Of a stretch of DNA of 64,000 nucleotides, positions 7,956 to 19,253 are shown piece by piece. The translations under genes were made by a program, and so were the position numbers. The notes under the pieces are model-generated. The model was given only the letters and a program-made list of their open reading frames with translations, had not been told where the DNA came from and did no database searches. The DNA comes from Martelella sp. NC20 (lineage in GTDB: Bacteria; Pseudomonadota; Alphaproteobacteria; Rhizobiales; Rhizobiaceae), in the NCBI RefSeq assembly GCF_013459645.1, contig NZ_CP054861.1, positions 4,018,001-4,082,000 on the forward strand, written 5' to 3'. The stretch's first letter is position 1. Every line of letters starts with the position of its first letter.

Positions 7956-10533
7956 AGGTAAGCGTCTCCGGAACCGTGATCACCGGCAGATATTCTCCGG
8001 AACGCCAGTCGTAGAGCCGGTGTCTGTTCCAAGGGCGATCGAGCGCTGTGACCGAGGTTTTGAGCGAAACGCTTGTCGGCCCGCACGAGGGCTGGCGGGC
8101 CTTTCTGGAGACAGCCTGGGGTGCGGTCCCCGCAGTGGCATCGCCGACTGTCACGGAGGCCGCAGCGCTTCGGTGACGTGCTTCCGCAGGCTCATTGTCC
8201 GCGTGCCAGGCTGTGTTTTGAGGCGACGCTGATGTGCCGCTGTCCGGGCGTTCGCGCGCAACCTCCGGCGACAGCGTGAATTGAAACGCGCCGCGCTGCC
8301 GGCGCATTGCCGGGGTGATGAGATAGGCGCCGGAGCGGCAGGTCTGAAAGCCGGGACGGTATCGACTGACGACGATATCGGCATTATCGCAGGCAAGTCC
8401 GGTGAAGGCCGGTCGTTCGACCGTCATGATTCGAAGCCCCGTAAAGACCGCATAGCACCATGCATCGTCCTCGCATCGGAAGATGCCGGGCCTCCGTTCG
8501 GCCTCGGCGATCGTTTTGAGTAACGTTTCGGCGGCTTGGGCCATATCCGGCGCATCCAGCCGGGCGAAGCGATCCTCCTCTTGCAACACCAGCGTGCTTT
8601 CCTCCACAGGTGGCGCCGTTTGCGATAGCGCAAGTGCGGTTTCCCATTGCTCGAACACGAAGGATGGCGGCCGTTTGGTGTTGAGCGCGGCGACCTCGCC
8701 GGCGACGATCGCAACGAGGTCGCCGTCGGCCGCCACCAGGATCTGGGGCGGCAACGGGGCGCGCGGCCAGGAAATCAGCGCGAAGGAGAGCGCCATCGGT
8801 ATGACGCCAAGCAGCCGCAACCGTGTGCGCAACAGCACAAGCGGCAGGAATCCGACCAGGAAAAGAAGCAGAAATCCCGCTGGAGCGCGGCCTGTCGTGA
8901 ACGCGCCGCCGAGGCCGTCGACCCATGTCGCGGCCTGCATCACCCAATCGAGCCCCCAGCCCATGACCGCCAGAAACGGGGCGTGAAGATTGAGCGGCAT
9001 GGCAAGCAATGACAGCAGCCCGGCGGGCATGACAATAAAGGTCACCACCGGCATGGCAAGCAGGTTGCCCAAAAGCCCGTAGCCGGCAATGCGCGAGAAA
9101 TGGTGGATGGCAAACGGCGTCGTCGACAGCCCCCCGATCAATGCGGTCAACACGATCCCGGAAAAGGCGATCCACAGCCAGCGGAGCGCGCCCCGGCGCG
9201 AGGCAAGGCCGCCCGCAGGCCTTCGCTGCCAGGCGCCATAGCCTGCAATCAGCGCAAGCGTTGCGGCAAACGACATCTGCATGCCCGGCCCCACCACCTC
9301 GGCGGGGGTCACGATCAGAATCACCAGCGCCGCCAGCGCGACATTGCGCAGGCTGATCGCCGGGCGGTCGAAGATCGCCGCCGCAAGCATCACCGCCAGC
9401 ATGATGAAGGCGCGTTCGGCGGAAACCTGCATCCCGGAAATCAGCAGATAGAAAAGGGCCGCCGCGATCGCGGCGGCGGCGGCGATCTTTTTGGTCGAAA
9501 CCGCCTCGGCCGCCCGCGGCGACATGGCCAGCAGCAGCCTGAGGCTCGAAAAGAAAATGCCGGCGGCGAGCGCCATGTGAAGGCCGGAAATGGCAATGAT
9601 ATGGGCAAGGCCGGCATTGCGCAGCGCATCGAGCATGTCATCGCTCAGCGCCCGGCGCTCGCCGGTGATGATCGCATTGGCGAAAGCGCCGGTATCGCCC
9701 TCAAGCACTGTCCGGATGCGCCCTGCAATGCCGTCTCGAATCCGCTCGATCGCCAATGCCGCCTCCGCGACCGGGCCCGGCGCGGGCGGGCGCCCGATAT
9801 CTTTCGGCGGACCATAGAAGAAGCCCACCGCGCCGACCCCATCGAAATAGGACAGGAACCCGAAATCAACCAGACCGGGCATTACCGGCGCGGAAGGCGG
9901 CAGCAGGCGTCCGAGCCCCTGAATGTTGTGGCCAATCGGGACCGGCGGCAAATTGCCGCGGGCGACAAGCGTCACGCGCTCGGGCGGGCGGTGAATGACC
10001 GGGTCATCCGTTGCCGTCACCTTGACCACATAGCGCCAGCCGGTTTCCGTCGGCTCGCGGCTTTCGACAATGCCGGCGATATGTGTCGTCACGGGCGAAT
10101 CGAGCATCACGGTGGCGCGTCGGCCGGTCTCTGTCGCGGCAAGCATGGCGCCGCACAGGAAAAGCGCGAGACCCGCGCTTGCAAGCCGCGGAAAGCCCTT
10201 TCCGTTTCGCAGCAAGACGGCCGCAACCACCGAAAGCCCGCAATAGAGCGCAAGGCCCGGCAATGCCGGGCTTTGGGAAAGCGAAAACCACCAGCATATC
10301 CCGGCCGCGAGAGCCACCGGAACCATGAGGAAGACCCGGCCGAAAGCCTGCTCCTCGCGCCACAAGGCGCCAAGGTTGAACAGCCCGGCCCGGCTGGCGT
10401 TGCGCCGGTCGAAATCCGCGTCTCCGGGACCTGTCGAACGCCGCCGCGTGAAGAGCGCGGGAAGCCGGGCGGCGCCGGCGCGCCGGGCTTCCGCCTTGTC
10501 GATCTCGCTCGTGCCAGCCCCGCTCCCGCGCAT
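7909..10533 (-). CDS. comEC: ComEC/Rec2-family competence membrane protein
   Basis: About 874 residues. Seen: N-terminal hydrophobic segments and a DUF4131/OB-like region, then the competence domain with [12 protein letters not shown] and many transmembrane helices (about 250-560), then a soluble C-terminal part resembling a metallo-beta-lactamase domain without the metal-binding HxHxDH motif. Known: ComEC forms the inner-membrane DNA channel in transformation; most rhizobial homologues are of unknown use. ATG 10533 is chosen, though GTG 10551 in the same frame is possible and neither has a strong ribosome site. The last 15 or so codons run into the end of lexA on the other strand. Natural competence is not shown by the window. 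Confidence 0.88.
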   Translation of the reverse strand: MRGSGAGTSEIDKAEARRAGAARLPALFTRRRSTGPGDADFDRRNASRAGLFNLGALWREEQAFGRVFLMVPVALAAGICWWFSLSQSPALPGLALYCGLSVVAAVLLRNGKGFPRLASAGLALFLCGAMLAATETGRRATVMLDSPVTTHIAGIVESREPTETGWRYVVKVTATDDPVIHRPPERVTLVARGNLPPVPIGHNIQGLGRLLPPSAPVMPGLVDFGFLSYFDGVGAVGFFYGPPKDIGRPPAPGPVAEAALAIERIRDGIAGRIRTVLEGDTGAFANAIITGERRALSDDMLDALRNAGLAHIIAISGLHMALAAGIFFSSLRLLLAMSPRAAEAVSTKKIAAAAAIAAALFYLLISGMQVSAERAFIMLAVMLAAAIFDRPAISLRNVALAALVILIVTPAEVVGPGMQMSFAATLALIAGYGAWQRRPAGGLASRRGALRWLWIAFSGIVLTALIGGLSTTPFAIHHFSRIAGYGLLGNLLAMPVVTFIVMPAGLLSLLAMPLNLHAPFLAVMGWGLDWVMQAATWVDGLGGAFTTGRAPAGFLLLFLVGFLPLVLLRTRLRLLGVIPMALSFALISWPRAPLPPQILVAADGDLVAIVAGEVAALNTKRPPSFVFEQWETALALSQTAPPVEESTLVLQEEDRFARLDAPDMAQAAETLLKTIAEAERRPGIFRCEDDAWCYAVFTGLRIMTVERPAFTGLACDNADIVVSRYRPGFQTCRSGAYLITPAMRRQRGAFQFTLSPEVARERPDSGTSASPQNTAWHADNEPAEARHRSAAASVTVGDATAGTAPQAVSRKARQPSCGPTSVSLKTSVTALDRPWNRHRLYDWRSGEYLPVITVPETLTFSGSGGSDRPACPEP

Positions 10534-10593
10534 CCGCAATCGCCGCCCCACAACTTTTACATGTTGTGACCAATGCTAATCGATTGCAATGCA

Positions 10594-10774
10594 AGCGCTG
10601 GCCGCATAAGCAAAATTTTCCTTTTCTAAACCCCGAAAAACTTGCTAAACGCAGATATTACTCATCACCCGCCGCGCGGCTTCGTCGGCTTGGCAACACC
10701 CTGCCAATCCTATAGCTGATTAAAATCCCGATTGGCTTCGACAGCGCATCCGCGCCGGAAATTTGGAGGATAGG
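10594..10774 (+). promoter_or_regulatory. gltA upstream region with a TTGGCA-N6-TGCCAA palindrome
   Basis: The 5' region of gltA contains a perfect 6+6 inverted repeat at 10690-10707 about 70 bases before the start, followed by AT-rich sequence. It may be an operator for a carbon-metabolism regulator. No small gene fits here. Confidence 0.35.
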
Positions 10775-12061
10775 ATGACGGAAACTGGAAAACTAAAACT
10801 CGACGGCCAGGAACTTGAGCTGTCGGTGGAAGAAGGCACGTTCGGGCCTAAAGTCCTCGACATCGGTTCGCTCTACAAGCAGTCGGGCATGTTCACCTAC
10901 GATCCGGGTTTCACCTCGACGGCATCGTGCAAATCCAAGATCACCTATATCGACGGCGACAACGGCATCCTGCTGCATCGCGGCTACCCGATCGATCAAC
11001 TCGCCGAAAACGCCGACTTCCTCGAAGTCTGCTATCTGCTGCTTTTCGGCGAACTGCCGACGGCCACGCAGAAAAAGGATTTCGACTTCCGTGTGACCCA
11101 TCACACGATGATTCACGATCAACTCACGAGGCTCTTTACCGGTTTCCGCCGTGATGCCCATCCCATGGCCATCATCTGCGGCGCCGTTGGAGCCATGTCT
11201 GCCTTCTATCACGACTCGATCGACATCTCGGATCCCTACAAGCGCGAGATCGCCAGCATCCGCATGATCGCCAAGATCCCGACCATCGCGGCCATGGCCT
11301 ACAAATACCACGTCGGCGAGCCCTTCGTTTATCCGCGCAACGACCTCGGCTATGCCGCCAATTTCCTGCATATGTGCTTCGCCACGCCCTGTGAGGAATA
11401 CAAGGTCAACCCGATTCTTTCGCGCGCGCTCGACCGCATCTTCATCCTGCACGCCGACCATGAGCAGAACGCCTCGACCTCGACCGTGCGGCTTGCCGGC
11501 TCCTCGGGCGCCAACCCGTTCGCCTGCATCGCGGCCGGCATCGCCTGCCTTTGGGGTCCCGCACATGGCGGCGCCAACGAGGCGGCGCTCAACATGCTGC
11601 AGGAAATCGGTTCCGTCGATCGCATCCCGGAATTCATCAACCGCGCCAAGGATCGCGACGATCCCTTCCGCCTGATGGGCTTCGGTCACCGCGTCTACAA
11701 GAACTACGATCCGCGCGCCAAGATCATGCAGACGACCTGCCATGAAGTGTTGCGCGAACTCGGCATCAAGGACGATCCGCTGCTCGATGTCGCGATGGAA
11801 CTGGAAAGGATCGCGCTGACGGACGAGTACTTCATCGAAAAGAAGCTCTATCCGAATATCGACTTCTATTCCGGCATCACGCTGAAGGCGCTGGGCTTCC
11901 CCACCACCATGTTCACAGTGCTGTTCGCGCTGGCGCGCACCGTCGGCTGGATCGCGCAATGGGCGGAAATGATCGAGGATCCCGAACAGCGCATCGGCCG
12001 CCCGCGCCAGCTCTACACCGGCGCCCCCGAACGCGATTTCGTGGACATTTCCAAGCGTTGA
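10775..12061 (+). CDS. gltA: Citrate synthase (type II)
   Basis: A protein of 428 residues, the normal length for proteobacterial type II citrate synthase, which condenses oxaloacetate and acetyl-CoA at the entry to the TCA cycle. Seen: [15 protein letters not shown] and [14 protein letters not shown], which carry the active-site histidines, and the late arginine-rich substrate-binding part. ATG 10775 follows GGAGGATAGG closely; the TTG twelve bases earlier is within the ribosome site and rejected. It is monocistronic, ends at a strong terminator and is convergent with lpxB. Confidence 0.97.
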   Translation: MTETGKLKLDGQELELSVEEGTFGPKVLDIGSLYKQSGMFTYDPGFTSTASCKSKITYIDGDNGILLHRGYPIDQLAENADFLEVCYLLLFGELPTATQKKDFDFRVTHHTMIHDQLTRLFTGFRRDAHPMAIICGAVGAMSAFYHDSIDISDPYKREIASIRMIAKIPTIAAMAYKYHVGEPFVYPRNDLGYAANFLHMCFATPCEEYKVNPILSRALDRIFILHADHEQNASTSTVRLAGSSGANPFACIAAGIACLWGPAHGGANEAALNMLQEIGSVDRIPEFINRAKDRDDPFRLMGFGHRVYKNYDPRAKIMQTTCHEVLRELGIKDDPLLDVAMELERIALTDEYFIEKKLYPNIDFYSGITLKALGFPTTMFTVLFALARTVGWIAQWAEMIEDPEQRIGRPRQLYTGAPERDFVDISKR

Positions 12062-12080
12062 TTGTCGCTTGTTCAGACGT

Positions 12081-12111
12081 AAAAGGCCGGTCCAGCGACC
12101 GGCCTTTTTTT
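12081..12111 (+). terminator. gltA rho-independent terminator
   Basis: Stem GGCCGGT (12085-12091) and ACCGGCC (12098-12104) with a six-base loop, followed by TTTTTTT and preceded by AAAA. It lies 20 bases after the gltA stop, and the A tract lets it also act on the opposing lpxB transcript. Confidence 0.92.
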
Positions 12112-12160
12112 GTTGGTATATGGGGGAGAGTCTCACCGGACCTGCCCGAGGGCGGGATCA

Positions 12161-13324
12161 CTACGAAGCGCCTTTCTCCGCCAGCACATCGAGAACGATG
12201 GTCGCCGCGTGTTTTCCGGGGGGGATTTCGGTCTGCATCAGCGCCATCACCCGCTCGAACCCCTCGATCATGCCGCGCCTCTGCAAACTGTCCCTGGTCA
12301 GCAGTTCCATCCAGCGCGCCAGCGCGCCGGCGCGGATCGTATCGTTGAAATATTCCGGCACCAGCGGCGCATCGGCGATCAGGTTCGGCAGCGATGCCGA
12401 CCAGATGGTGATCTTCTTCAGCATGAAACGGCCGATGAAATCCGCCTTGTAGGCTGACACCGCGGGAATGCCGGAAAGCGCCAGTTCCAGCACCACCGTG
12501 CCCGAGGCGGCAACGGCGGCATCGGCCATCGCGAACGCCTCCCATTTGGCCTCGTCGCCGACGAAAAGCGCGGGCTTCACCGGCCAGTCGGCGATTTCCG
12601 CGCGCACCTGCTGCTCCCGGCGCGTCACGGTCGGCAGGATAAAACGGCATTTGTCGTTTCGCGCGGCAAGTTCCGCCGCGACATCGCGAAACAGCGGCGC
12701 CAGCGCTTTGATCTCGGATTTGCGCGAACCGGGCAGCAGCATGATGGTCGCAGACGATTGCGCCCGCTCCAGCCGCGGCTGTCGCCGTGCCGCAAGCACG
12801 CCCGGCTCCTCGCTCAGCCGATGCCCGACATAAGTGGTCGGCGGCCCGCCGAGCCGCTCCATTGCCGCCGGCTCGAACGGCAGTACGGCCAGCACGTGGT
12901 CGACATAGGCCAGCATGTCGCGCGCGCGGTATTCCTTCCAGGCCCACACGCTGGGGCAGACATAATCGACGATCGGAATGCCGGGCGCGGCCGCGCGCAC
13001 GCGCCTTGCCACGCGATGGGTGAAATCGGGGCTGTCGATGATGACGATGATATCGGGCCGGGCCGCAATCAGAGCGTCGGCGGTCTGGCGGATGCGACGC
13101 AACAATTGCGGCAGGCGGGCGATCACCTGGGTGAACCCCATGATCGACAATTCGCTGTAATCGAACAGCGACGCCAGCCCCTGCCCGGCAAGGCCGTCGC
13201 CGCCGACGCCAACCAGCTCCACCGGCCCGCCGTGCAACGTCCTCAACGCCGCGATCAGATCAGCGCCGAGCAGGTCGCCCGAAACCTCGCCGGCGACAAT
13301 CCCGATTTTCAATGGCTTGTGCAC
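12161..13324 (-). CDS. lpxB: Lipid-A-disaccharide synthase
   Basis: A GT19 glycosyltransferase of 387 residues that joins UDP-2,3-diacylglucosamine and lipid X at the inner membrane to make the lipid A disaccharide. Seen: the N-terminal GIVAGEVSGDLLGADL signature, VIIDSPDF, VCPSVWAWKEYRA and LLPGSRKSEI, all conserved in LpxB. The start is GTG 13324, with AGGAG seven bases upstream. It is the last gene of the lipid A cluster, 12 bases behind lpxI, and ends before a shared terminator with gltA. Confidence 0.96.
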   Translation of the reverse strand: MHKPLKIGIVAGEVSGDLLGADLIAALRTLHGGPVELVGVGGDGLAGQGLASLFDYSELSIMGFTQVIARLPQLLRRIRQTADALIAARPDIIVIIDSPDFTHRVARRVRAAAPGIPIVDYVCPSVWAWKEYRARDMLAYVDHVLAVLPFEPAAMERLGGPPTTYVGHRLSEEPGVLAARRQPRLERAQSSATIMLLPGSRKSEIKALAPLFRDVAAELAARNDKCRFILPTVTRREQQVRAEIADWPVKPALFVGDEAKWEAFAMADAAVAASGTVVLELALSGIPAVSAYKADFIGRFMLKKITIWSASLPNLIADAPLVPEYFNDTIRAGALARWMELLTRDSLQRRGMIEGFERVMALMQTEIPPGKHAATIVLDVLAEKGAS

Positions 13325-13336
13325 ATCCCGCTCCTG

Positions 13337-14206
13337 TTATGATCGGCAGTCAGGCTCCAGCCCATAGACGAACAGCCCGGCCGCATCGGCTGCCTTCAGC
13401 GTCTCCTCGCGGTCAAGCACAAGCGATCGCCCGGCCTCCACCGCAATCCCGGCAAGCCCCGCCGCCGCCGCCAGCCGCACCGTGTTTGCGCCGATCGAGG
13501 GAAGATCGGCGCGCAGATCCTGCTGCGGCTTGCACACTTTCACGAGAACGCCGCGATGCCGGGCGCTGATGCGGCTGGACTGTCGCAGCGCCGCCACCCG
13601 TTGCAGCATCTGGTCGGTGCCTTCCGCGCCTTCCAGCGCCACAACGCGGCCGCCGACGCTGACGGCGCCCTGCCCGATATCCATGGCGCCGATCGTCCGC
13701 GCGGCGCGGGCGGCCGCCGCGATATCGTCATGGGCCTGGCGATCGGGCCCGTGCCGGCCGAGCGCGCCGGCCTCCGCCAGCAACTCGCCCGCGATCGATT
13801 GCGCCGCCACCACCTCGAAACCGTGTTTTTCGAAAAGCCCGATCACCATGCGCAAAACCTTGTCGTCCCCGCCACTGCGCAATTTCGCGAGGATCGACGG
13901 GATCGATGTGAGAACCGAAAGCGTGGGACGCAGGCTCAGCAGTTCGGGGCGACCATTGACCCCGCCGGAAAGGACGATCTTGCCGATGCGGCGTTTGCGC
14001 AGCGCCGTCACGACCGGCCGGAAACCGCCAAGATCGGCCTCGATATGCTCGAAACCCGACCAGTCGTTACCGGCCTGTCCGCGCAGTTGGACGATGAAGG
14101 GGGCGTGTCCCGCTTCCCGTGCCGCCAGGGCCACATAATAAGGCAAGAGGCCGTTGCCCGCGATGATCGCGATCGGTTCCTTTTCGGAAACCGCCGCCGA
14201 ATTCAC
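13337..14206 (-). CDS. lpxI: UDP-2,3-diacylglucosamine pyrophosphatase LpxI
   Basis: A protein of 289 residues of the LpxI (DUF1009) family, which hydrolyses UDP-diacylglucosamine to lipid X in bacteria lacking LpxH. Seen: the N-terminal [25 protein letters not shown], the [10 protein letters not shown] segment and EGTDQMLQR, then [16 protein letters not shown] and [16 protein letters not shown] near the C terminus. The GTG start at 14206 overlaps the lpxA stop (GTGA), so translation is coupled. Its place between lpxA and lpxB matches the usual alphaproteobacterial arrangement. Confidence 0.95.
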   Translation of the reverse strand: MNSAAVSEKEPIAIIAGNGLLPYYVALAAREAGHAPFIVQLRGQAGNDWSGFEHIEADLGGFRPVVTALRKRRIGKIVLSGGVNGRPELLSLRPTLSVLTSIPSILAKLRSGGDDKVLRMVIGLFEKHGFEVVAAQSIAGELLAEAGALGRHGPDRQAHDDIAAAARAARTIGAMDIGQGAVSVGGRVVALEGAEGTDQMLQRVAALRQSSRISARHRGVLVKVCKPQQDLRADLPSIGANTVRLAAAAGLAGIAVEAGRSLVLDREETLKAADAAGLFVYGLEPDCRS

Positions 14207-15033
14207 GCCGCGCCCTTGCGCCGCCTGGATCCCGGCGTCGTCAGCGAGCGCTCGGCATCGCGTTCGAGTATGAAGCGGAGCATCTCATCGACAGCTTCGC
14301 TCCTGCCGCCGAATTCCGCCCGGGCCGCCGCGGCGTTTTCAAGGACGAGACCGGAGGAGAACACAGCCTTGTAGGCTTTGCGGACAAGATGAATTTCATC
14401 CCGTTCGATCCCGGCGCGCTGCATGCCAACCACATTGAGCCCGCCCATCATCGCCGGATTATCGACAATCATGGCGTAGGGGATGACATCATTGACCACG
14501 CCGGCGAGCCCGCCGACAAAGGCCTGCCGCCCGATCTGGACAAACTGGTGGATCGCCGCGCCGCCGCTGAGGATTACCCGGTCATGCACCACGGCATGGC
14601 CGCCGATCATCACATTGTTCGATAAAATGACGTCATTGCCGATCCGGCAGTCATGGCCGACATGGGAATTGGCCAGAAACAGGTTATTGTCGCCGACGAC
14701 CGTCACGCCGCCGCCATGCGACGAACCGGTGTTGATCGTGACGCCTTCGCGGAAAATACAATGGCTCCCGACTTCGAGCCGGGTTTCGCTGGCATCGTGG
14801 CGTACGCTCTGCGGCGCTCCGCCGATCACGGCCATCGGAAATACCTGACAGCCGGCGCCAAGCCGGGTGGCGCCCTCGACGCTGGCGTGATGCATCAGCA
14901 CGACGCCATCGCCGAGCACGACATTCGGCCCGACATAGGACAACGGTCCTATGATGGCATTCTCACCGATGATGGCCCCATCCTCTACGACCGCTTTCGG
15001 GTCGATCCGGGCGGAGCTGGCAATGCTGGTCAT
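14203..15033 (-). CDS. lpxA: Acyl-ACP--UDP-N-acetylglucosamine O-acyltransferase
   Basis: A protein of 276 residues and the first enzyme of lipid A synthesis, adding a 3-hydroxyacyl chain to UDP-GlcNAc. Seen: left-handed beta-helix hexapeptide repeats over the first 190 residues, the catalytic histidine context [11 protein letters not shown], then an alpha-helical C-terminal domain. ATG 15033 overlaps the fabZ stop (ATGA). Sits in the lpxD-fabZ-lpxA-lpxI-lpxB block. Confidence 0.96.
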   Translation of the reverse strand: MTSIASSARIDPKAVVEDGAIIGENAIIGPLSYVGPNVVLGDGVVLMHHASVEGATRLGAGCQVFPMAVIGGAPQSVRHDASETRLEVGSHCIFREGVTINTGSSHGGGVTVVGDNNLFLANSHVGHDCRIGNDVILSNNVMIGGHAVVHDRVILSGGAAIHQFVQIGRQAFVGGLAGVVNDVIPYAMIVDNPAMMGGLNVVGMQRAGIERDEIHLVRKAYKAVFSSGLVLENAAAARAEFGGRSEAVDEMLRFILERDAERSLTTPGSRRRKGAA

Positions 15034-15506
15034 TCTTCATCCTTGCGCACCATCATGGCGCCGATATCGGCTTCGGCGACGAGCTGACCGTCGACAAGCG
15101 CCTCGCAGTGAAATTTCCAGACCCGACGACGCTGCTTATGCTTGTTGACCTTGTAGCGCACCTGATCGCCCGGCACCACAGGTTTGCGAAACCGGGCGTT
15201 GTCGATCGTCATGAAATACACCAGATTGTCGACCTCGTTGGCCTTGCGCGCGCAGATCGCACCGGCTGTCTGGGCCATGCCCTCGACAAGAAGAACGCCC
15301 GGCATGATCGGCATCGTCGGAAAATGGCCGACAAAATGCGGCTCGTTCGCCGTCACATTCTTGACGCCGACCGCGCTGTCGTCGCCATTGATCTCGACTA
15401 TCCGGTCGACCAGAAGAAAAGGATAGCGATGCGGGAGGAACTTCATGATCTCCAGAAGTTCCATCTGCTCCAAAGTCTCAGTCACGGTCTCAGCCACCCC
15501 CCTCAT
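15030..15506 (-). CDS. fabZ: 3-hydroxyacyl-ACP dehydratase FabZ
   Basis: A hotdog-fold dehydratase of 158 residues for fatty-acid elongation that competes with LpxA/LpxD for 3-hydroxyacyl-ACP. Seen: [14 protein letters not shown], the catalytic histidine in PHFVGHFP and the glutamate in [11 protein letters not shown]. The chosen ATG 15506 lies inside the end of lpxD (17-base overlap); a GTG eight codons later (MTETLEQ form) is an alternative start with a G-rich stretch upstream. Coupled to lpxA. Confidence 0.95.
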   Translation of the reverse strand: MRGVAETVTETLEQMELLEIMKFLPHRYPFLLVDRIVEINGDDSAVGVKNVTANEPHFVGHFPTMPIMPGVLLVEGMAQTAGAICARKANEVDNLVYFMTIDNARFRKPVVPGDQVRYKVNKHKQRRRVWKFHCEALVDGQLVAEADIGAMMVRKDEE

Positions 15507-16542
15507 CTCGCCCCGGTTCAGATCGACTGTTCAATTCTGCAAGTTCCCGAAGATAGGCGCGCAATGGTCTTGCCGGGATGCCCCCCACGCTCGAGCCCGC
15601 CGGCAGCGACGCGAGAACGCCGCTGCGGGCCGCGATCCGCACGCCATTGCCGATATCGAGATGGCCATTGACGCCCGCCTGCCCGCCGATCATGACGCCA
15701 TCGCCGATCTTGACGCTGCCCGCGATCCCGACCTGGCTGACGATGCCGCAGTGACGGCCGATCTGCACATTGTGGCCGATCTGAACCAGATTATCGATCT
15801 TGGTACCCTCGCCGATCACCGTATCGTCCATCGCTCCGCGGTCGATCGTGGTGTTGGCGCCGATCTCGACATCGTCCTGAATGATCACCCGGCCAACCTG
15901 CGGCAGCTTCACCATGCCGGTGGGGCCGGCCGCATAGCCAAAGCCATCCTGCCCGATCCGCACACCCGTATGGATGATGACATTGTTGCCTATGAACGCA
16001 TTGGTGATGCTGACATGCGCACCGATGGTCGCGTTCCGTCCGATCCTGACATCGGCCCCGATGACCGCCCCGCTCAGGATCCGGGTTCCCGCGCCAATCT
16101 GCGCGCGCGCGCCGATGACCGCGAATGGCGACACTTCGACGCCCGATTCGAGCAAGGCCGTCCCGTCCACCGAAGCCTGTGGCGAAATCTCGCCCTCCCC
16201 GACAAGGGATTGCGGGCGCATTGCCGCAGGATACAGCAGCGCCGAGGCGCGGGCGAAGGCAAGCTGCGGATTGTCGGAGACAAGCGCTGTCAGTCCATCC
16301 GGCAGAAGCGACGTCAATGCCTTAGGACATATGATCGCGGCGGCGCGGCAGGTCTTCAGATAATCGGCCGAGCTCTTGGATTGAATGTAGCAAATGTCGC
16401 TCGGGCCCGCACGGGAGATCGGCGCGATCGACTCCACCAAGCGATCGCCCGCCGTGGCCTGCGACAGGATGGCACCGATGCTGCCGGCAAGCTCACCCAA
16501 GGGGATAGCCTGCCGTGCGCCGAAAAACTGGTTCTGATCCAT
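15490..16542 (-). CDS. lpxD: UDP-3-O-(3-hydroxyacyl)glucosamine N-acyltransferase
   Basis: A protein of 350 residues that transfers the second 3-hydroxyacyl chain in lipid A synthesis. Seen: an N-terminal uridine-binding domain (about 1-100), a hexapeptide-repeat beta helix (about 105-320) with INRGA-like [11 protein letters not shown] and the catalytic histidine context QIGHNVQIG, and a short helical tail. ATG 16542 is 45 bases after bamA. No skp/ompH gene lies between bamA and lpxD, unlike in E. coli. Confidence 0.95.
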   Translation of the reverse strand: MDQNQFFGARQAIPLGELAGSIGAILSQATAGDRLVESIAPISRAGPSDICYIQSKSSADYLKTCRAAAIICPKALTSLLPDGLTALVSDNPQLAFARASALLYPAAMRPQSLVGEGEISPQASVDGTALLESGVEVSPFAVIGARAQIGAGTRILSGAVIGADVRIGRNATIGAHVSITNAFIGNNVIIHTGVRIGQDGFGYAAGPTGMVKLPQVGRVIIQDDVEIGANTTIDRGAMDDTVIGEGTKIDNLVQIGHNVQIGRHCGIVSQVGIAGSVKIGDGVMIGGQAGVNGHLDIGNGVRIAARSGVLASLPAGSSVGGIPARPLRAYLRELAELNSRSEPGRDEGGG

Positions 16543-16587
16543 GTCCGTTCTCCAGAACAGTTGAAGTTTGAGTTCTGGAAACAGTTA

Positions 16588-18927
16588 TCAGAACGTGTTG
16601 GCAATACCGAAACGGAAACGTTGGGTTTCGTCGAAATCTTCCTTCGCGAACGGAATCGCATAATCGAACCGCAGATCGCCGAAGGGCGAATTCCAGATCA
16701 GACCAATACCCGCCGAGGCGCGGATCGAGAAATCGGTGCCCTCGATCTGAGTCCCGGTGACTTCCACGGCGTTACCCCAGGCCGACCCGGCGTCAACATA
16801 GGCCGCGCCGCGAAGATTGATATCCTCCGGCATACCCGGCAACGGGAAGTTGGTCTCTGCCGAAAGCGTGGCGTAGTACTGTGAACCGAGTGCGTCGTTG
16901 GTCCCCACGGTGCGCGGACCGATACCGTTCTGCTTGAAGCCGCGAATCTGCTGGCCGCCGATCGTGAACTGGTCGAAGACGTTCAGATTGTCGTCGAACG
17001 GGGTCACGAAACCGCCGCGCGCCGTCAGCGAGCCGATGATATCGGCCTGATCGGAGATCATCTGATACCAGCGGGCCTTGCCGTCCAGCTTGTAGTAATG
17101 CGAATCGCCGCCAAGACCGGCTACCGTGTTGTTCAGGGCAGCCAGAACGCCCTCGCGCGGCATCTGCCGGTTATCGACGGACGAGAAGTTGAAGGACTGC
17201 TGCAGCGACGACACCACCCACGGGCTGCCATTGATCAGGTCCTGATAAACCTGCGAAACATTGTTCAGGTTCTGCCAGTCGCCACGGCCGTCATATTCGA
17301 ACTGCTGGTAACTATATCTCACCGTCGAATAGAGATTGTCGGTCAAAGGCGCGGTCAGGCGGATAGTGCCCGCGGTCTCGGCATAATTGTAGTATTCCTG
17401 CGTCGAAGACGATGCGCGATAGATATCGAAACCGGCGGCCAGACGATAGCCCAGGAAGAAGGGTTCGGTGAAGCTGAAGTTGTAAATCTGCGAGTCGTCA
17501 TTGCCGAGACCGGCGGACGCCCGGATATACTGGCCGCGACCGAGGAAGTTGCGTTCCTCGACCGAAAGTTCCAGAACCAGCGAATCGCCTTCAGCGTCGT
17601 AACCGGCGCCGATCGAGAACGAACCGGTGGGCTCATCCACCACATCGACCTCGAGAACGACGCGGTCGGGCGCGCTGCCCGGCAGGGTCTTGATCTCGAC
17701 CGTGCTGAAATAGCCGAGCGCTTCAAGGCGACGCTTGGTGCGCGCGATCATCTCGCGGTTATAGGCGTCACCTTCGGACAGATCGAATTCGCGGCGGATG
17801 ACATAGTCGCGGGTGCGGGTGTTTCCGACGATATCGATACGCTCGATATACGCCTTCATGCCCTGATCGATCTCGTAATTCACCGAGAAGGTATCATCGG
17901 TGAAGCTGCGATTGCCGCGCGGATTGACCTGCGCGAAGGGGTAACCCTGAGACGAGACCGAAGCGGCAATCGATTCCGACGTCTTCTGAATGTCGTCGGC
18001 ATCGTAAACCTTGCCGGTCCTGGTCTTGATATCGCCCTTCAGGTTGGAGATATCGACGCCATCGACCGTGGTCTCGACGCCGATATCGCCGAACTTGTAA
18101 CGATCGCCCTCCGAGATATTGAAGGTGATCGAATAGGAATTGTCGGTCTCGTCATAGGTGACATCGGTCGAAAGCAGGCGATAGTCCGGATAGCCGTGAT
18201 TGTTGTAGAATTCACGCAGCAGCCGCTCGTCCTGCCGCAGCTTGTCCGGATTGTAGATATCCTTGCGCGTCAGGAACGACAGCGGCGTCGAACGCTTTGT
18301 CAGGATGACCGATGCCAGACGCGAGTCGCCGAAGGTGTTATTGCCTTCGAAATTGATCTTCCTGGTCTTGGTGCGGCCACCTTCATCGACGACAAAGGCA
18401 ACATTGATGCGATTGTCCTGAACGGTCGCCGTCTGGATCGTGACCTCGACATCGGAACGGCCGATCGAGGCGTAGGCATCCTTGATATGCTGGATATCAA
18501 GCTGCGCCTGAGCCTCGTTATACGGACCGAGCGAATGGAGCTGCACGACGCCTTCAAGCTTCTTGTCGGAAACCTTGCGGTTGCCGTTGAACACGACCTG
18601 GTTGATGAGCTGGTTTTCAGTGACGTTCACGACCAGCGTCGAACCGGAAACCGAAATCTTCACGTCGGAAAAATAGCCCGAACTGTAGAGATTGCGGATC
18701 GACTGGTTGATATCGGCATCGGTGAAACTTTGACCGGGCTTGATCGACAGCTTCGACTTGATCGCCTCGGAGCCGGCCTGACCGGCCCCGTTGACCGCGA
18801 TGTTGCTGACAACAGCGGCATATGCACCTGCAGGCACAGCAACGGCGGCGACCACTCCCCCGGAAACGGCGACCGCAAACGAAAGCGCCGCACCTGAAAC
18901 TGTGTTCAAAAATCCTGAACCGGCCAT
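16588..18927 (-). CDS. bamA: Outer membrane protein assembly factor BamA
   Basis: A protein of 779 residues, about the usual size. Seen: an N-terminal signal peptide with cleavage probably after AYA near residue 35, five POTRA domains (about 40-420) and a 16-strand barrel of the Omp85 family, with the lid-loop motif IRGFKQNGIGPR (a VRGF variant) and a C-terminal IANTF ending in phenylalanine. Known: the core of the BAM machine that inserts beta-barrel proteins. ATG 18927 follows a region of 325 bases without genes, so it may have its own promoter in addition to readthrough from rseP. Confidence 0.96.
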   Translation of the reverse strand: MAGSGFLNTVSGAALSFAVAVSGGVVAAVAVPAGAYAAVVSNIAVNGAGQAGSEAIKSKLSIKPGQSFTDADINQSIRNLYSSGYFSDVKISVSGSTLVVNVTENQLINQVVFNGNRKVSDKKLEGVVQLHSLGPYNEAQAQLDIQHIKDAYASIGRSDVEVTIQTATVQDNRINVAFVVDEGGRTKTRKINFEGNNTFGDSRLASVILTKRSTPLSFLTRKDIYNPDKLRQDERLLREFYNNHGYPDYRLLSTDVTYDETDNSYSITFNISEGDRYKFGDIGVETTVDGVDISNLKGDIKTRTGKVYDADDIQKTSESIAASVSSQGYPFAQVNPRGNRSFTDDTFSVNYEIDQGMKAYIERIDIVGNTRTRDYVIRREFDLSEGDAYNREMIARTKRRLEALGYFSTVEIKTLPGSAPDRVVLEVDVVDEPTGSFSIGAGYDAEGDSLVLELSVEERNFLGRGQYIRASAGLGNDDSQIYNFSFTEPFFLGYRLAAGFDIYRASSSTQEYYNYAETAGTIRLTAPLTDNLYSTVRYSYQQFEYDGRGDWQNLNNVSQVYQDLINGSPWVVSSLQQSFNFSSVDNRQMPREGVLAALNNTVAGLGGDSHYYKLDGKARWYQMISDQADIIGSLTARGGFVTPFDDNLNVFDQFTIGGQQIRGFKQNGIGPRTVGTNDALGSQYYATLSAETNFPLPGMPEDINLRGAAYVDAGSAWGNAVEVTGTQIEGTDFSIRASAGIGLIWNSPFGDLRFDYAIPFAKEDFDETQRFRFGIANTF

Positions 18928-19253
18928 GCTACTATCTACCCTTTATAATCGCTCGGTATAAGCGGTTTTCGGCAACGAGGTCTTAGTTCTAAAGACTTCG
19001 CATCCCCACGCAATAGAAAGCCGCCCTTCAGATGCAACTTCCGCCCCAAGCGTGGCCAAATCGCCACGTTCTTTTGTGTTTATGGTAAACCGAATGCTAC
19101 GGTACACTCAACAGGACGACGGAAATGCTCCCTCAAGCGTTTCCTATCATCTCCGACGCCAAAGGCAAGGCCACATTCGCACAAGAACCCGATCGCGGCA
19201 AGATATGAGGCCGCGAGCCGTTAAGCAAACAGTGTCAAAGGGTTAAATTCATC
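18928..19253. other. bamA-rseP intergenic region with a hairpin
   Basis: About 325 bases without a credible gene. It holds an inverted repeat, CGTGGC (19051-19056) and GCCACG (19063-19068), followed on the plus strand by a T-rich run, and an AT-rich segment nearer bamA that probably contains its promoter. No sigma-factor motif could be assigned with confidence. Confidence 0.45.

Noticed and set aside
9100..10569. Plus-strand open frame opposite comEC
   Set aside because: Shadow of comEC with low-complexity Arg/Gln/Gly-rich product.
17098..18897. Plus-strand open frame opposite bamA
   Set aside because: Antisense to well-supported POTRA and barrel domains; no ribosome site and no family motif.
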